Below are positions 32,372 through 42,817 of a DNA stretch of 64,000 nt, piece after piece. The position numbers and the translations under genes were made by a program. Location of the stretch: contig NC_133336.1 of assembly GCF_042186555.1 (NCBI RefSeq), forward strand, positions 184,506,099-184,570,098. The letters are read 5' to 3'. Every line of letters begins with the position of its first letter. Position 1 is the first letter of the stretch. The notes beneath the pieces are model-generated. The model saw only the letters and a list, made by a program, of their open reading frames with translations, was not told the DNA's origin and did not search any database. The DNA is from Aquarana catesbeiana. Taxonomy: Eukaryota; Chordata; Amphibia; Anura; Ranidae.

Positions 32372-32834
32372 AGCGGAGTTCCACACAAAAATGGAACTTC
32401 CGCTTTTCGGAACCCCCCCCTCCGGTGTCACATTTGGCACCTTTCAGGGGGGAGGGGGGTGCAGATACCTGTCTAAGACAGGTATTTCCACCCACTTCCG
32501 GCATAGACTCCCATGGGAGTCTATGCCTCTTCCTGTCCCTCTGCGCTGTCTCCTGGGAAACACACAGCTCCCAGGAGATAGAGGGGACCAGTTACGATGT
32601 GCAGCGCGACTCGCGCATGCGCAGTAGGGAACCGGGAAGTGAAGCCGCAATGCTCCACTTCCTGATTCCCTCACCTAGGATGGCGGCGGCAGCTGGGTTC
32701 TCGGCATCGCCTGCCGACATCGCTGGACCCTGGGACAGGTAAGTGGCCATGTATTAAAAGTCAGCAGCTGCAGTATTTGTAGCTGCTGGCTTTTAATATT
32801 TTTTTTTTTTTGGCGGTTTAGGTGGACCCCCGCT
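32372..32834 (+). mobile_element. TTAA MITE, AGCGGAGTTCCAC family, copy C
   Basis: Flanked by TTAA (32368-32371 and 32835-32838); ends AGCGGAGTTCCACAC and GTGGACCCCCGCT. Shares GCGCATGCGCAGTAG, GCTGGACCCTGGGACAGGT and the ~20-bp GTATT-loop hairpin (32753-32797) with copy A. It carries a consensus donor, CAGGTAAGTG, at 32736-32745. Non-coding. Confidence 0.8.
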
Positions 32835-32838
32835 TTAA

Positions 32839-34806
32839 TCTTGCTCTCATGCATGTGTGGAGTCTGCCAATAGGTAACAATGGTCACCCAAAGCACAATA
32901 GGTAAAGTCATTGTTCAGGGTAGCTAGGCATGTACAAAGGAAGCTGACAGGCTCAGAGAGGCATCCTGATAGTGGAGGCATCATGGCCTGGACAGGAACA
33001 GCCAATGGGCAGCTGCAATTTGCCCAGGTCTGCTTTTAAAAGATTTCCTCTAATTTCTCGTTGTGTTTCCAGGACAGAAAGTGAAGGGAAATCTCCCTAG
33101 CGGGGCACAGGCAGTAAAAAATAACCTGATAACCTGTTTTTAGATAAAAAAAAAAAGTTTTGGCTTTACATCCAACAAATGATCAATTCCAGTCTTGCAA
33201 AAAGGAAAAAAACACAAATTTGGAAACAAAGGACACCCCCCCTCAAACAAAACCAAAGAAAACTCCCAGCTCAACTCACTGGCCAGGCTGCAACCAACCA
33301 CATTACTCTGTCTAACATTATGCATTAAAAACAGGGGTTTAGTTTGCACACATTTGCAAATACATGCGTAAGCTGCAGAGCCACTTCACGGCACCCCAAT
33401 ATCTGCAGTCCTAACTCTAAATTTTAAGAGCGTCCATAGTAGAAACACATGCATTATAATGGATAGGCAGAGGGCAGGTGAGCCTGGAGGGAGCCCACCC
33501 TTATCCTTATAGGCACACTGGAGACCCAGCACATAGCACCATGGCAACAAAGTGTCCAGTGTGTCCCCTCACCAGTATTCCAACAGTACAAACAAATGCC
33601 ACTGCGCCCCACCTATAACTGACCGTTGCAGCAAAGAGCACATGGAAGGGCGATGCATGTCAAACTAAACCAAAGAAATTCCCAACTTAACTTACCAACC
33701 AGTCTGCAACTGACCGAATTATCCTGTCTAACAGTATGCGTTAAAAACAGTGGTTTAGTTTGCACACATTTGCAAATACATACGTAAGCTGCAGAGCCAC
33801 TTCATGGCACCCCAGTATTATCTGCAGTCCTAACTCAAAATTTTGAGAGCCTCCATAGTAGAAGCACATGCATTATAGGACACTCTCCTGCCTTCACTCC
33901 CATCAGGTCTCTTCTGGATCCTAACAGGAACCCTCTACTGGCCAGCCAATGGGAATTGTCCACATAATGCAGGTAGGATCCAGGAAGTAAACAGAGAGCA
34001 GAAAGACCCAACATTGAATGATCAAGGGAAAGTGAAAATGGTGATTTTGATAGATTTTTTTATTTACTTAACCTAGCGATCAGATAGAGGGGGTGAAAGA
34101 GAGGGTTGAGAGGGTGGTTAATTTGATCCTGGAGTTGGGCTTTAAATAATATTTTTTTTAGAGCGGTCAATCCATCAAAAGAGCCAAGGAAACGTATAAA
34201 AATTGTTTCTGTCTTAGGAAATCACAGCTTGCTGCATAATGAAATGATTGAAAAGTAATTTTCAGTAACGTTAAATTACATGACAATTACATATGAACTT
34301 GTTGTAAATGCAGAGTTTCCTTTAAGTATGAACTACTGATTTAAGACAACCTTTAACCAGATGGTGCCAAGCCAATACCTACAGTTTTTTTTAACCATCG
34401 AAAGTGTCCATGAGCCGCACCCTGTTTCTGGCATTCAGTTCCGCCTTCCATCACACTCCCTGCAATCTTTTCTTTGAAGACACCCTTCAAAAATATGACT
34501 TCTTAGAACCTTATGCATAGTTCTTCAAAGTTCTGCATAGTTCTTCAAATCAGGAGAGTCATTCTTCAGATTCATATTTTCTGTGCCCTTGTTTATAACA
34601 GCTATAGTGTGAAGAAGATTAACAAAAGTTATATTTTGTTAAAGGGTCATTTCACCAAAAACTGGTAGATGCAGTCAGGATTAATCCGTCACTAGCTTGT
34701 TATGCCCCACAGGAGCTCTGGCAGTGAGTTCTTAGCAGCTATGCTCCCAGCTTAGCCATCCTGCCAAGAAAGGTATCGTCTGTGAACTACAAACCCCACC
34801 CTTCCC
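32839..34806. other. Unassigned stretch with a local ~215-bp duplication
   Basis: A segment at about 33247-33466 (TTAGTTTGCACACATTTGCA, GTAAGCTGCAGAGCCACTTC, CATAGTAGAA.CACATGCATT) is repeated in direct orientation at about 33665-33878. Offset is ~420 bp and divergence is about 10 percent. Otherwise no gene or bounded element was recognised. Confidence 0.55.
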
Positions 34807-34808
34807 TA

Positions 34809-35025
34809 CCCTGTTTCCCCGAAAATAAGACCTAGCGTGACTGTCGGTAATGGCTGCAATATAAGCCCTACCCCCCAAATAAGCCCTAGTTAAAGTCCTT
34901 GTAGGTCTTATTTTCAGGGTAGGGCTTATTTTCGGGGAAACAGGGTAGGGCTTATTTGGGGGGCAGGGCTTATATTGCAGCCATCACTGACAATCGTGCT
35001 AGGTCTTATTTTCGGGGAAACAGGG
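34809..35025. mobile_element. Palindromic MITE with CCCTGTTTCCCCGAAAATAAG ends
   Basis: The 24-bp inverted ends (CCCTGTTTCCCCGAAAATAA; TTATTTTCGGGGAAACAGGG) are flanked by TA (34807-34808 and 35026-35027). Inner arms GGCTGCAATATAAGCCCTAC and AGGGCTTATATTGCAGCC also pair. A third copy of the terminus sits internally at about 34930-34948. The TA flanks suggest a mariner-type duplication, but the superfamily is uncertain. Confidence 0.75.
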
Positions 35026-35027
35026 TA

Positions 35028-35384
35028 GGTATTGAAGAGGAGTAGGTATTTGTAGTTCCAATAATGGGAGCAGCCTTGGATAAAAATGATGCTCTTACAT
35101 ACAGTACAATGAGTGAGCATGGTCACCATCGTAGGACAAGAACTCGCAGGATTACCAGATGAAAACAAAGGGAAAAAAGCTTACAGATTGATAAGCTGCA
35201 TTATATTTCATAGTGCCCCATTACATTTGTGGTGATGTGGGAAACCCCTTTGGACTGGTACTTAGGGGAACTTAAGGGAACAAGGACTTCCTTAGTCTGG
35301 TGATCAGTGGGAGAATTACTTCTTATATTGGTGTTAAGTGGAAAAAAGCCCCTTATACTGGGTGTCAGTTTATTTACCCCTTAA
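35028..35384. other. Unassigned stretch
   Basis: No recognisable feature; chance frames only. Confidence 0.4.
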
Positions 35385-35692
35385 CCCCTTCTCGCTGCCG
35401 CCTCCCGGGCCCTTTTAGAGGTTCTGAATACCGGGAGGCGTAGGCGAGCATTCTGATCATGATCCTGATTGCGGTGATTGGCATCCAAAGTGGTGACATG
35501 ATCAGAAAGCTCCTGATCTCAAGTATGCATCGGGAGCCTTCTGGTACCCACAGGTTACTGTCCCGGGTGCATGCAAGGAGTGCACTATCGGCACAGTAAT
35601 GTGCTTACATAAGGGCGCATATATAAGGCCTCCCGGGATTAATGCCCACCCACCGGGAGGCCACATATATGCGTACAGCCCATGAGAACCGG
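35385..35692. mobile_element. Small TTAA-flanked MITE
   Basis: TTAA at 35381-35384 and 35693-35696; ends CCCCTTCTCG and TGAGAACCGG. Internally CCGCCTCCCGGG and CCGGGAGGCG are an inverted pair, with GGCCTCCCGGG/CCGGGAGGCC further right. GC-rich, 308 bp, no coding. Same duplication type as 22779-23793. Confidence 0.7.
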
Positions 35693-35702
35693 TTAAATTG
35701 GT

Positions 35703-35841
35703 GGTCAGTGGTGAGAATGCCCCATGCATCACTCAGTTGGCAGGTTGACACATTTTGGAGGACACACTCCCTTCTTGAAAAAGGGGGTGCATCCTCTGAA
35801 AAACGTTAGCCTGCCAAATGAGTGATGCATTATCACTGACC
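35703..35841 (+). repeat. Palindrome enclosing a hammerhead-like motif (copy 8)
   Basis: ATGCATCACTCAGTTGGCAG and CTGCCAAATGAGTGATGCAT are nearly perfect inverted arms, extended outward by GGTCAGTG and CACTGACC. Between them, at 35775-35810, is TTGAAAA, stem AGGGGG..TCCTCT, GAAAAACGTTAG. Two core bases differ from CTGANGA. AACGTT is palindromic. AATAAA follows at 35891-35896. The arms would form an unusually long stem I for this motif. Confidence 0.5.
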
Positions 35842-36184
35842 GTATCTCATCACTTTTGTGAGTATTCAATTGCCATTTGTGTTTGAGTATAATAAAAGCT
35901 TTTGAGAATGCACTAGACATTTGCGCCCTCCCATTTGTACTCTTTACAATTTTTTGTTGAGATCCCCCAGTCTGAGGAGGGCTGCACTGGCATAGCATTC
36001 CAGCTGAAGAAACATGAGTGTTCTACACTTTGTATATTATTGGGACAATGTAGATGCATTCTTCCTTTGAACGCTGGGGGTTTTTTTGCTTATTTGTTCA
36101 GGGATACTGAGATTTGAGAGGAGAGGCTCAGTTGGAAATGCTGAGTGACATTAGGACCAAAACTTTGAAGGCACCATCAGATGG

Positions 36185-36265
36185 AAGATTACTCTGCCAC
36201 TGCCCGCTGCCCAAAGGACCACTAGCAACCTCTGGAGGAGCCCTAGTTGAGAAAGGCTGTTCTAG
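36185..36265 (-). repeat. hAT-like end fragment
   Basis: On the minus strand CACTAGAACAGCCTTTCTCA then ACTAGGGCTCCTCCAGAGG, resembling the CAGTG.TTTCTCAACC ends of hAT MITEs. A related fragment occurs at about 22365-22410. The partner end was not found. Confidence 0.35.
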
Positions 36266-36269
36266 TGCT

Positions 36270-37447
36270 AGATTATGAAAGTAAGACTCTAAATGGTTGC
36301 TATGGACAATAATTCTAGCTGTTCTTTCCTCCGGCTTTTTTACATCAGGCCTAGTGTGTTTTATAAGAGACAAGGTTTACAGCTTACCCTTTTGAACTCA
36401 CAATACTTTCTTTCACATCAGTAAAATGTCTGCTTTCATCACTTTCCATGAACAGCTGGCCATACATTGTTCCATTGTACCATATATTTTGTTTTCTGCA
36501 TGTGTAAGAAAGTCAAGTGGACTGCCTTTCCCACAGACTCTACAATTGTGCCAGCTCCCTGTAACTAGACCTCTATTGGCGCACATATCTGAAATATCAA
36601 TCCATAAAGTACAGAGAGCACCGTCACTGCGGCCGGACTCTCTTTAGCTCAAAACAATTATGTCATCACACAGTCATGGCGTTCTAAATTAAGAGGCTTT
36701 CAAGTGGTTTGTGGAGATGAATGCTTACAAGTTGGGGGAGGAAAGAATTTTCAGCCGATTAAAATAATCCCACTATGAAATAGATCCATATACGGTCACA
36801 TACTTTAAGATAGGTATTTGGAAGGGCCAGAATATCGGAATAGAGCTTGTTTTAATTTATCCTTTAATTTAGCAGGCCACTGGCAATGAATCTGTGTTGG
36901 ACTGCAGCCTCTTATCACATGTTGCAGTGCTGTTCAAGCTCTCTCTCATCCAGTAATTGTGGGTTTAAGGAAAAGGAAGGTGCTCAGAACCGGGGAACAC
37001 AATGGCTTTCCAGGATCTCGGGCTCCAGGCTTCAAATAAAGATCTTGATTCACCTCTGTGCCACTGACCTAAAACAAACATGCAGCCAGTGAAGCTTGAA
37101 AAATTTGAATTCCCATCTTGCATACTTGCTCCAGGTCAAAAGCTCAATAGTGAAGCCAGTTAGAGGATGATATCCTAAAGCAGCTACCAAATTTCCATCC
37201 TTACAGACCTCCTTGCGAGAGCTATCAGAAGCCTGCTAATGCTTAGAAGCTAATTAAGGCAGAATGGGAAGCAGTCCCACCCCCCTACCCCATACCCGAT
37301 TGACATGGATATGATTTGCAATGGGTACAGATAAGCCAGCCCATTTGCATTTCCCGTACTGGCACGGCCAGCCACTTCAGACACCGACTGCCTATAGATA
37401 GGTACATCCTCACTTTTGAAGTAACAGGCATGTGCACAAATTTGACA
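36270..37447. other. Unassigned stretch
   Basis: No coding similarity, tandem array or bounded mobile element. Confidence 0.4.
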
Positions 37448-37627
37448 ACTTGTATTATATAATTGAAGTACCTTGGGATTTTTAGGTGCATTAAACAACG
37501 CGACTTGTGATAAAAACACAATTTTATTTGCTTATACAATGTAAAAGCATTTAAAAATCCAGATTTCTTTAAAATCAACTATCACAAATTTGTATCCACA
37601 TAATCGCTTCATGAAGTTACTTCATCT

Positions 37628-37659
37628 CAACATGTTTCTCCAATCTCTGGCTTCTTCAG
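37628..37659 (-). ncRNA. Hammerhead-ribozyme-like motif, copy 9
   Basis: Minus strand: CTGAAGA, A, GCCA-GAGAT-TGG, A, GAAACATGTTG. Stem I pairs ATCTC with GAGAT (5 bp). Only the base before GAAAC (A instead of C) departs from its partner copy 10. Confidence 0.55.
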
Positions 37660-37747
37660 GAGATTTTATGAGTACTACATATTGACCAACTGAAATTATA
37701 AAATAAAGAAATTCACCAAAAATACATCAGTATATGGAAAAACATAA

Positions 37748-38151
37748 GGCCCCTTTCACACGAGGCGGACTCCGCTTCCACGGAGCCCGCCTCGGTCCGC
37801 CGGCTCAGCGGGAGATCAGTCCGTTGATCTCTGCTGAGCCGGCGGATGACAGGTCCCTCTCTGCTCACTGAGCGGGGAGGGGCTTGTCAGGCGCCGCTGC
37901 CGCCTATGGAGGGATCGGATGAAAATGGACAGCATAGCCGTTTTCATCAGATCTCACCCGATCCGATACGCCAGCGACGGACCTGGACGTAGGGCCATCC
38001 ATCTGCTTTTAGCGGATCGGACCGGGTCGGATGTCAGCGGACATGTCTCCGCTGACATCCATCGCTCCATAGGCTAACATGGAGCGCCCGTTTAGGTCCG
38101 CCGTCAAAACTGACAGGCGGACCTGAACGGTCCGATTGTGTGAAAGGGGCC
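37748..38151. mobile_element. Harbinger-type MITE, GGCCCCTTTCACAC ends
   Basis: TIRs GGCCCCTTTCACAC and GTGTGAAAGGGGCC, flanked by TAA (37745-37747 and 38152-38154). 404 bp, with internal inverted blocks GGATCGGATGAAAA and TTTTCATCAGATC, and CCGGCTCAGC/GCTGAGCCGG. Same family as 6854-7114. The intact other arm of the host palindrome supplies an empty-site reference. Confidence 0.9.
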
Positions 38152-38474
38152 TAATACTCAACTAGTTGGGGAATGTTATTCCCATACAGATACAGAAACA
38201 ATAATAAATAACAAAATTACAATAAATCTGTTGGAAGGCATCTCACCAGAAGATGTGCTTGATGGATAGAGCACATCAACCACATCCTCTAGTGAGATGC
38301 CTTCCAGCACCATCACTGCGGTAACTTCATTTGTAATTTTGTTATTAATTATTGTTTTTGTATCTGTATGAGTATGGGAATAACATTCCCCAACAAGTTG
38401 TGTGTTCTATTTTTCCATATACTGATGTATTTTTGATGACATTTTTGGTCAATATGTAGTACTCACAAAATCTC

Positions 38475-38506
38475 CCAAAGAAGCCAGAGATTGGCGAAAC
38501 ATGTTG
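38475..38506 (+). ncRNA. Hammerhead-ribozyme-like motif, copy 10
   Basis: CCAAAGA (two changes from CTGAAGA), A, stem II GCCA-GAGAT-TGGC, GAAACATGTTG. Stem I pairs ATCTC with GAGAT. The 3' half of the core is intact and the 5' half damaged, the opposite of copy 9. Confidence 0.5.
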
Positions 38507-38689
38507 AGATGAAGTAACTGCATGAATAGATTATGTGGATATACTATTGTGCTGGTTGATTTTTAAGAAATCAGGATTTTTAAATGCTTTTATATTGTAT
38601 AAGCATATAAAATTGTGTTTTTATCACAAGTCAAGTTGTTATTGCCACCAAAAAATCCCAAAGTAATTACTCCAATTATTTATCTTCTA

Positions 38690-40416
38690 TCCGGGATGTG
38701 GTGCCCTTGATCTCCTTGTCCACTGATATACCCAGTATATCAGTTGTACTATAATTTTGCTATAACTTTGGTTTACTGTTACACCCCCCAAATGTCTAAA
38801 GGGCCCTAGGCTCCTGGCTAGGTTATGCTGTGGATGTTCTGGCTCTGCTGAGCCATGTGTTCTGTATGTGGGTAGTCTAGCCTCACATCTAGTCCTTAAA
38901 TAAAACAAATTTCTCTATATGTAGAGTCAACAGCGCTGTGTTGTTTACCAAGACTAAATACATGGAAATAGGTCATCATGGTGATGTAAAAGTTGGCTGA
39001 GGAAAGACATTTACTAGGCAGTGATTCAAACACCTACGGGGTACTGAATGTGGCACTGAGTGACTTCAGAATTTGTTTTTATGAGACAAACAACAACCTA
39101 AACTTTATCATTCAAAGCTAGAAGTAGTTAATCACATTCAACTGGACTTGTTCTGTAATGTTGAAGACATTTTGTAGCTTATCCAAACCCTTTCTTTGTT
39201 TTTGAGTGTCAGGAACATATCCTAGCACAGACACCTTGATCATATCACCATGTCATGTGTCAAAGCAGGGTAGAGAAGTTAAAATGGCATTATATGTAGA
39301 ATAAAGATTACGTTGAAGGCTCCACCCCTGTTCAGGAATGCTTTATTAGTATGATGTAGACAATCTCTTCCATGTCTCTATGTCAACTTGAACTACCTAT
39401 GTCAGACTGGAACAACTACCCCTGAACAAGGGTGGGGGCCCTCAACACTATTGATCCTCCAGTTATAATGCCATTTTAACATCTCTACCTGACAAATTCA
39501 CAACAATTCACACCTTCAGTCATGTTAACTGAAGGATTAACACCTAGGCAGACTACTTGCCATCAAGGATGGGATTATGTAGCTAGAACTGGTTCCACAA
39601 CTTTCACACCTCCCATCCTATTCTTGGACAATCAACATTTGCCTTGACACATTCCATGGCGATTAGATTAAAGTGTCTGGGCAGCCTATGTTGATTTAAA
39701 TGCTGGGGTATATTCCTGGTACCCAGTAGAACTGAAAAAAAAGTGGTTTGGATAAGCAAAATGACTTCAGCATCATAGAACAAGTCTAGTTGAAAGTGAC
39801 TTACTGCTTCTAGATATACTATGACCTGGATAGATGAGAACCCCAAATACTGTATATGTCATTCAGAGTTGGTGGTAACTGGGTGGGTCTTACAGGAAAT
39901 ACCCAACAGAGCAGGAAGATTAATGTAATTATGTAACTTTAATGCAAATAGTCAAACTTGAAAGTTTAATGTTAAAATATAAATATCTCCAAATGGTCCA
40001 AGATCAAAAAGATGAATGCCTCTTAGAAAAAGTATGTAGCAAAGGACACATCCATGCCACGCCTCCTGTTATTTGGACCATGAAGGTAATTAATCTGTTC
40101 ACCTTGCAAGGGGATTTTCCCAGAACTTAGAGAATGAGGTGAAGCTCTGCTGACTTCTGTTATCTAACATTGTTCAAGGAAAAATAAATACTGTGTTTTT
40201 TTGTTGTTTTACTCGGGTTTTTTTTGCAAAATGGATTTTCACAATAATTACTAATTCATTTCTGTGTATTAGGAAAAATCCTTTTGTTCCAGGGAACAAT
40301 TCTACGCAGTGTTTGCAGGCTTTATTCATGCGGTCTGTAGCCAGAGTGCATTGTAACAATATTTATTAATAATATCTATTTATCAATGATACCTGCAGAT
40401 GTAGCTTTTTTGCATA
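38690..40416. other. Unassigned, apparently low-repeat stretch
   Basis: The longest part of the window without a repeat I can name. No coding frame with recognisable domain; frames are below 85 codons. Confidence 0.45.
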
Positions 40417-40418
40417 TA

Positions 40419-41207
40419 CATTATATAACTAAAAGTATTGGGACACCTACCTTTACATGCACATGAATTTTAATGGCTTCCCAGTCTTAGTCCGTAGGGT
40501 TCAATATTGAGGTGGCCCACCCTTTGCAGATATAACAGCTTCAACTCTTCTGGGAAGGCTGTCCACAAGGTTTAGGAGTGTGTCTATGGGAATGTTTGAC
40601 CATTCTTCCAGAAGCGCATTTGTGAGGTCAGGCACTGATATTGGACAAGAAGGCCTGGCTCGCAGTTTCTGCTCTAATTCATCCCAAAGGTGTTCTATCG
40701 GGTTGAGGTCAGGACTCTGTTCAGGCCAGTCAAGTTCCTCCACCCCCAAACTCTCTCATCCATGTCTTTATGGACCTTGCTTTGTGCTCTGGTGCGCAGT
40801 CATTTTGGAACAGGAAAGGGTCATCCCCAAACTGTTCCCACGAAGTTGGAAGCATGAAATTGTCCAAAATGTCTTGGTATGCTGATGCCTTAAGAGTTTA
40901 CGTCACTAGAACTAAGGCACCAAGCCCAACCCCTGAAAAACAACCTCACACCATAATCCCCCCCCCCCAATGATTTGGACCAGTGCACAAAAGAAGGTCC
41001 ATAAAGACATGAGAGAGTGTGGGGTGGAGGAACTTGACTGGCCCGCACAGAGTCCTGACCTTAACCTGATAGAACACATTTGGGATGAATTAGAGTGCAG
41101 ACTGCTAGCCAGGCCTTCTTGTCCAACATCAGTGCCTGACCTCACAAATGCGCTTGTGGAAGAATGGTCAAAATTCTCATATACACACTCCTACAAGCTG
41201 CGGAAAA
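40419..41207 (-). mobile_element. Tc1-derived foldback element, copy B (inverted)
   Basis: Same structure as 21320-22108 in opposite orientation. The minus-strand transposase half covers 40501-40975. The strand then flips at CAATGATTTGGACCAGTGCAC into a plus-strand copy of the C-terminal region (40975-41207). The left end CATTATATAACTAAAAGTATTGGG is Tc1-like; the right end is truncated. Sharing the junction with copy A shows that this rearranged form was itself mobile. Confidence 0.8.
40501..40975 (-). pseudogene. Tc1 transposase C-terminal half
   Basis: The minus strand codes remnants of GCFSG, DILDNFMLPTSWEQFGDD, NDCAPEHKAR (second catalytic Asp) and, in one frame of 82 codons, PDLNPIEHLWDELEQKL with the catalytic Glu, ending SAKGGPPQY before a stop. 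This is the DD34E-type RNase-H-fold half of a Tc1 transposase. The N-terminal DNA-binding part and first Asp are absent, and a frameshift separates the Asp and Glu segments. Not functional. Confidence 0.85.
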
Positions 41208-41277
41208 GTTGAAAAGCTACAGAAGCTACAGTAGGTTCAAACTTCTTTTAGTGTGTGTTACCAAACAAACCTATTAT

Positions 41278-41311
41278 TTTGTCTAGTCTGGCAAAAGCCA
41301 GACTAGACAAA
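41278..41311. repeat. Perfect 15-bp hairpin
   Basis: TTTGTCTAGTCTGGC, loop AAAA, GCCAGACTAGACAAA. It lies in AT-rich sequence just right of the Tc1 foldback and is followed by two direct copies of AAAGGAAATATT. No element ends were recognised around it. Confidence 0.85.
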
Positions 41312-42817
41312 GGAAATATTTTCAAAGGAAATATTGTAGAGGAAATCAGTAAAAAAAAACGGCAAGAGGATAGTGAGCTGGTGGCCCTGGGACTTACACA
41401 AAAAAGTCTCATCCTGACCATTTCCTATAAAAATATGTGATGCATGGTTGGACCTCTGATGGCCAACCAATAATACCATCTATTCACTCAAGGTGCCTAT
41501 GAGGGTCCTTCTTGTAGGATTGCTGCCTAACCAGAGTCATTGAGCTTCATAGGATGTACTCCTTCACACTGAGGCACAATATCAGTTTCAGAACCAAATA
41601 CGGTCAATCTGCTTGATAATAATACAATTTTTGGAGTGTCAAATGATATGATATATGATTAGTGCTTCTAGTTGTCAGAGACCTTAGGATCTTGGCATGG
41701 ACAAAGCAAAGGGTCATCCCTTAAGCAGCAGTAAACCCTCCTATACTTTACAGTCAGGGAAGCTGCCATTTTGTCCTCTGATCTGCAGTTGTCATGGCAC
41801 TGCTTCAATTATGACACCAGCCATTTGATGGTTTCACAGTTTAGTTGAGACCTCAAGCAACTGTGACAGTTATTCATGGCAAGCCTTGAATGTAACTGTT
41901 TTGGAAAACAGTTAAATTGATGGGTTTAGTTCCATTTTAAAAGAGCAAAGTAATGTTTTAAAGTGTTTAATTTACTCAATAGTTGCGTGCCTATTTTGAT
42001 TGTCTCTTTATTTTCGACTATGGATCTGCTTTAGACTGCCAACATTAGCTCCCTAATTTTATTATTAAAATATAATGCTTTAAGGTTGGTAAACCTCTAA
42101 TTGTATCTACAGTATATGATGAAGTTATGCTTCATTAGCGTCACAATACTAAACAGCTGAGTGGAAAGATAATCACAAAATTAAACTCATGGTTTTTTTC
42201 CACTAAAAAAAAAAGTTCCCTAGAATATCAGAATTTTCCCATTAGGCATGTGACCTTACAATCTAAATTCCCCGGTGCCCAAAGGGGTTTTCCATCAGAC
42301 TTCATAGTGGAAGATCAATTTATAGGTAGAAGTCTAGGTAGAATCTGTCAGCTAGCTTTGGACATGAAGGGTACGCCTCCCTGACTTGGTCATCCTCATC
42401 CAATACCTCACCCATGACCCCCTTCTTCCCTGGTCCTCATACCTCCTCTTCTTTCTTCCTCTTCTGAATTCTCTTATTCTTAGTCACTCTGCTCTCTTCT
42501 TTCTTCCATCAATGCCAATGGTTGACAAGGACACCAAGTGCCCGGTCAATTGACTTATCTAGTAATTGGCTTGAGATCAACTTCAACAAACCACCATAAA
42601 CACTCATATTTGCACTATTGTGGTGGTACTTTGCTCTGTGATTTCAAGGGCAAGATCAGTTTCCCACTATCTGATCATTTTAAGTTGACAAGGTCTTCAG
42701 ATCTACTGTCAGATACCACCATGTGTCTTTTCTCCATCCCTAACACTGTGAGTTATTATGAAGTATTTTTCTGAAACTACTTTGAAAATGAATAACCCTT
42801 TATTCTTCTGAACAAAA

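Larger units (their letters stand above)
37448..38682. mobile_element. Inverted pair of Penelope-like ends
   Basis: Left arm 37448-37744 plus 38155-38257 is the reverse complement of right arm 38281-38682. Both arms hold the hammerhead-like motif, an AATAAA-type signal (TTTATT at 37523-37528 on the left; ATATAA near 38606 on the right), TTATCACAAGT and TGTATCTGTATG. The centre is a short spacer near 38269. A Harbinger MITE interrupts only the left arm, and removing it with one TAA restores exact 29-to-29-bp alignment of the arms there. Head-to-head dimeric copies fit a Penelope-like retroelement. Confidence 0.65.
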
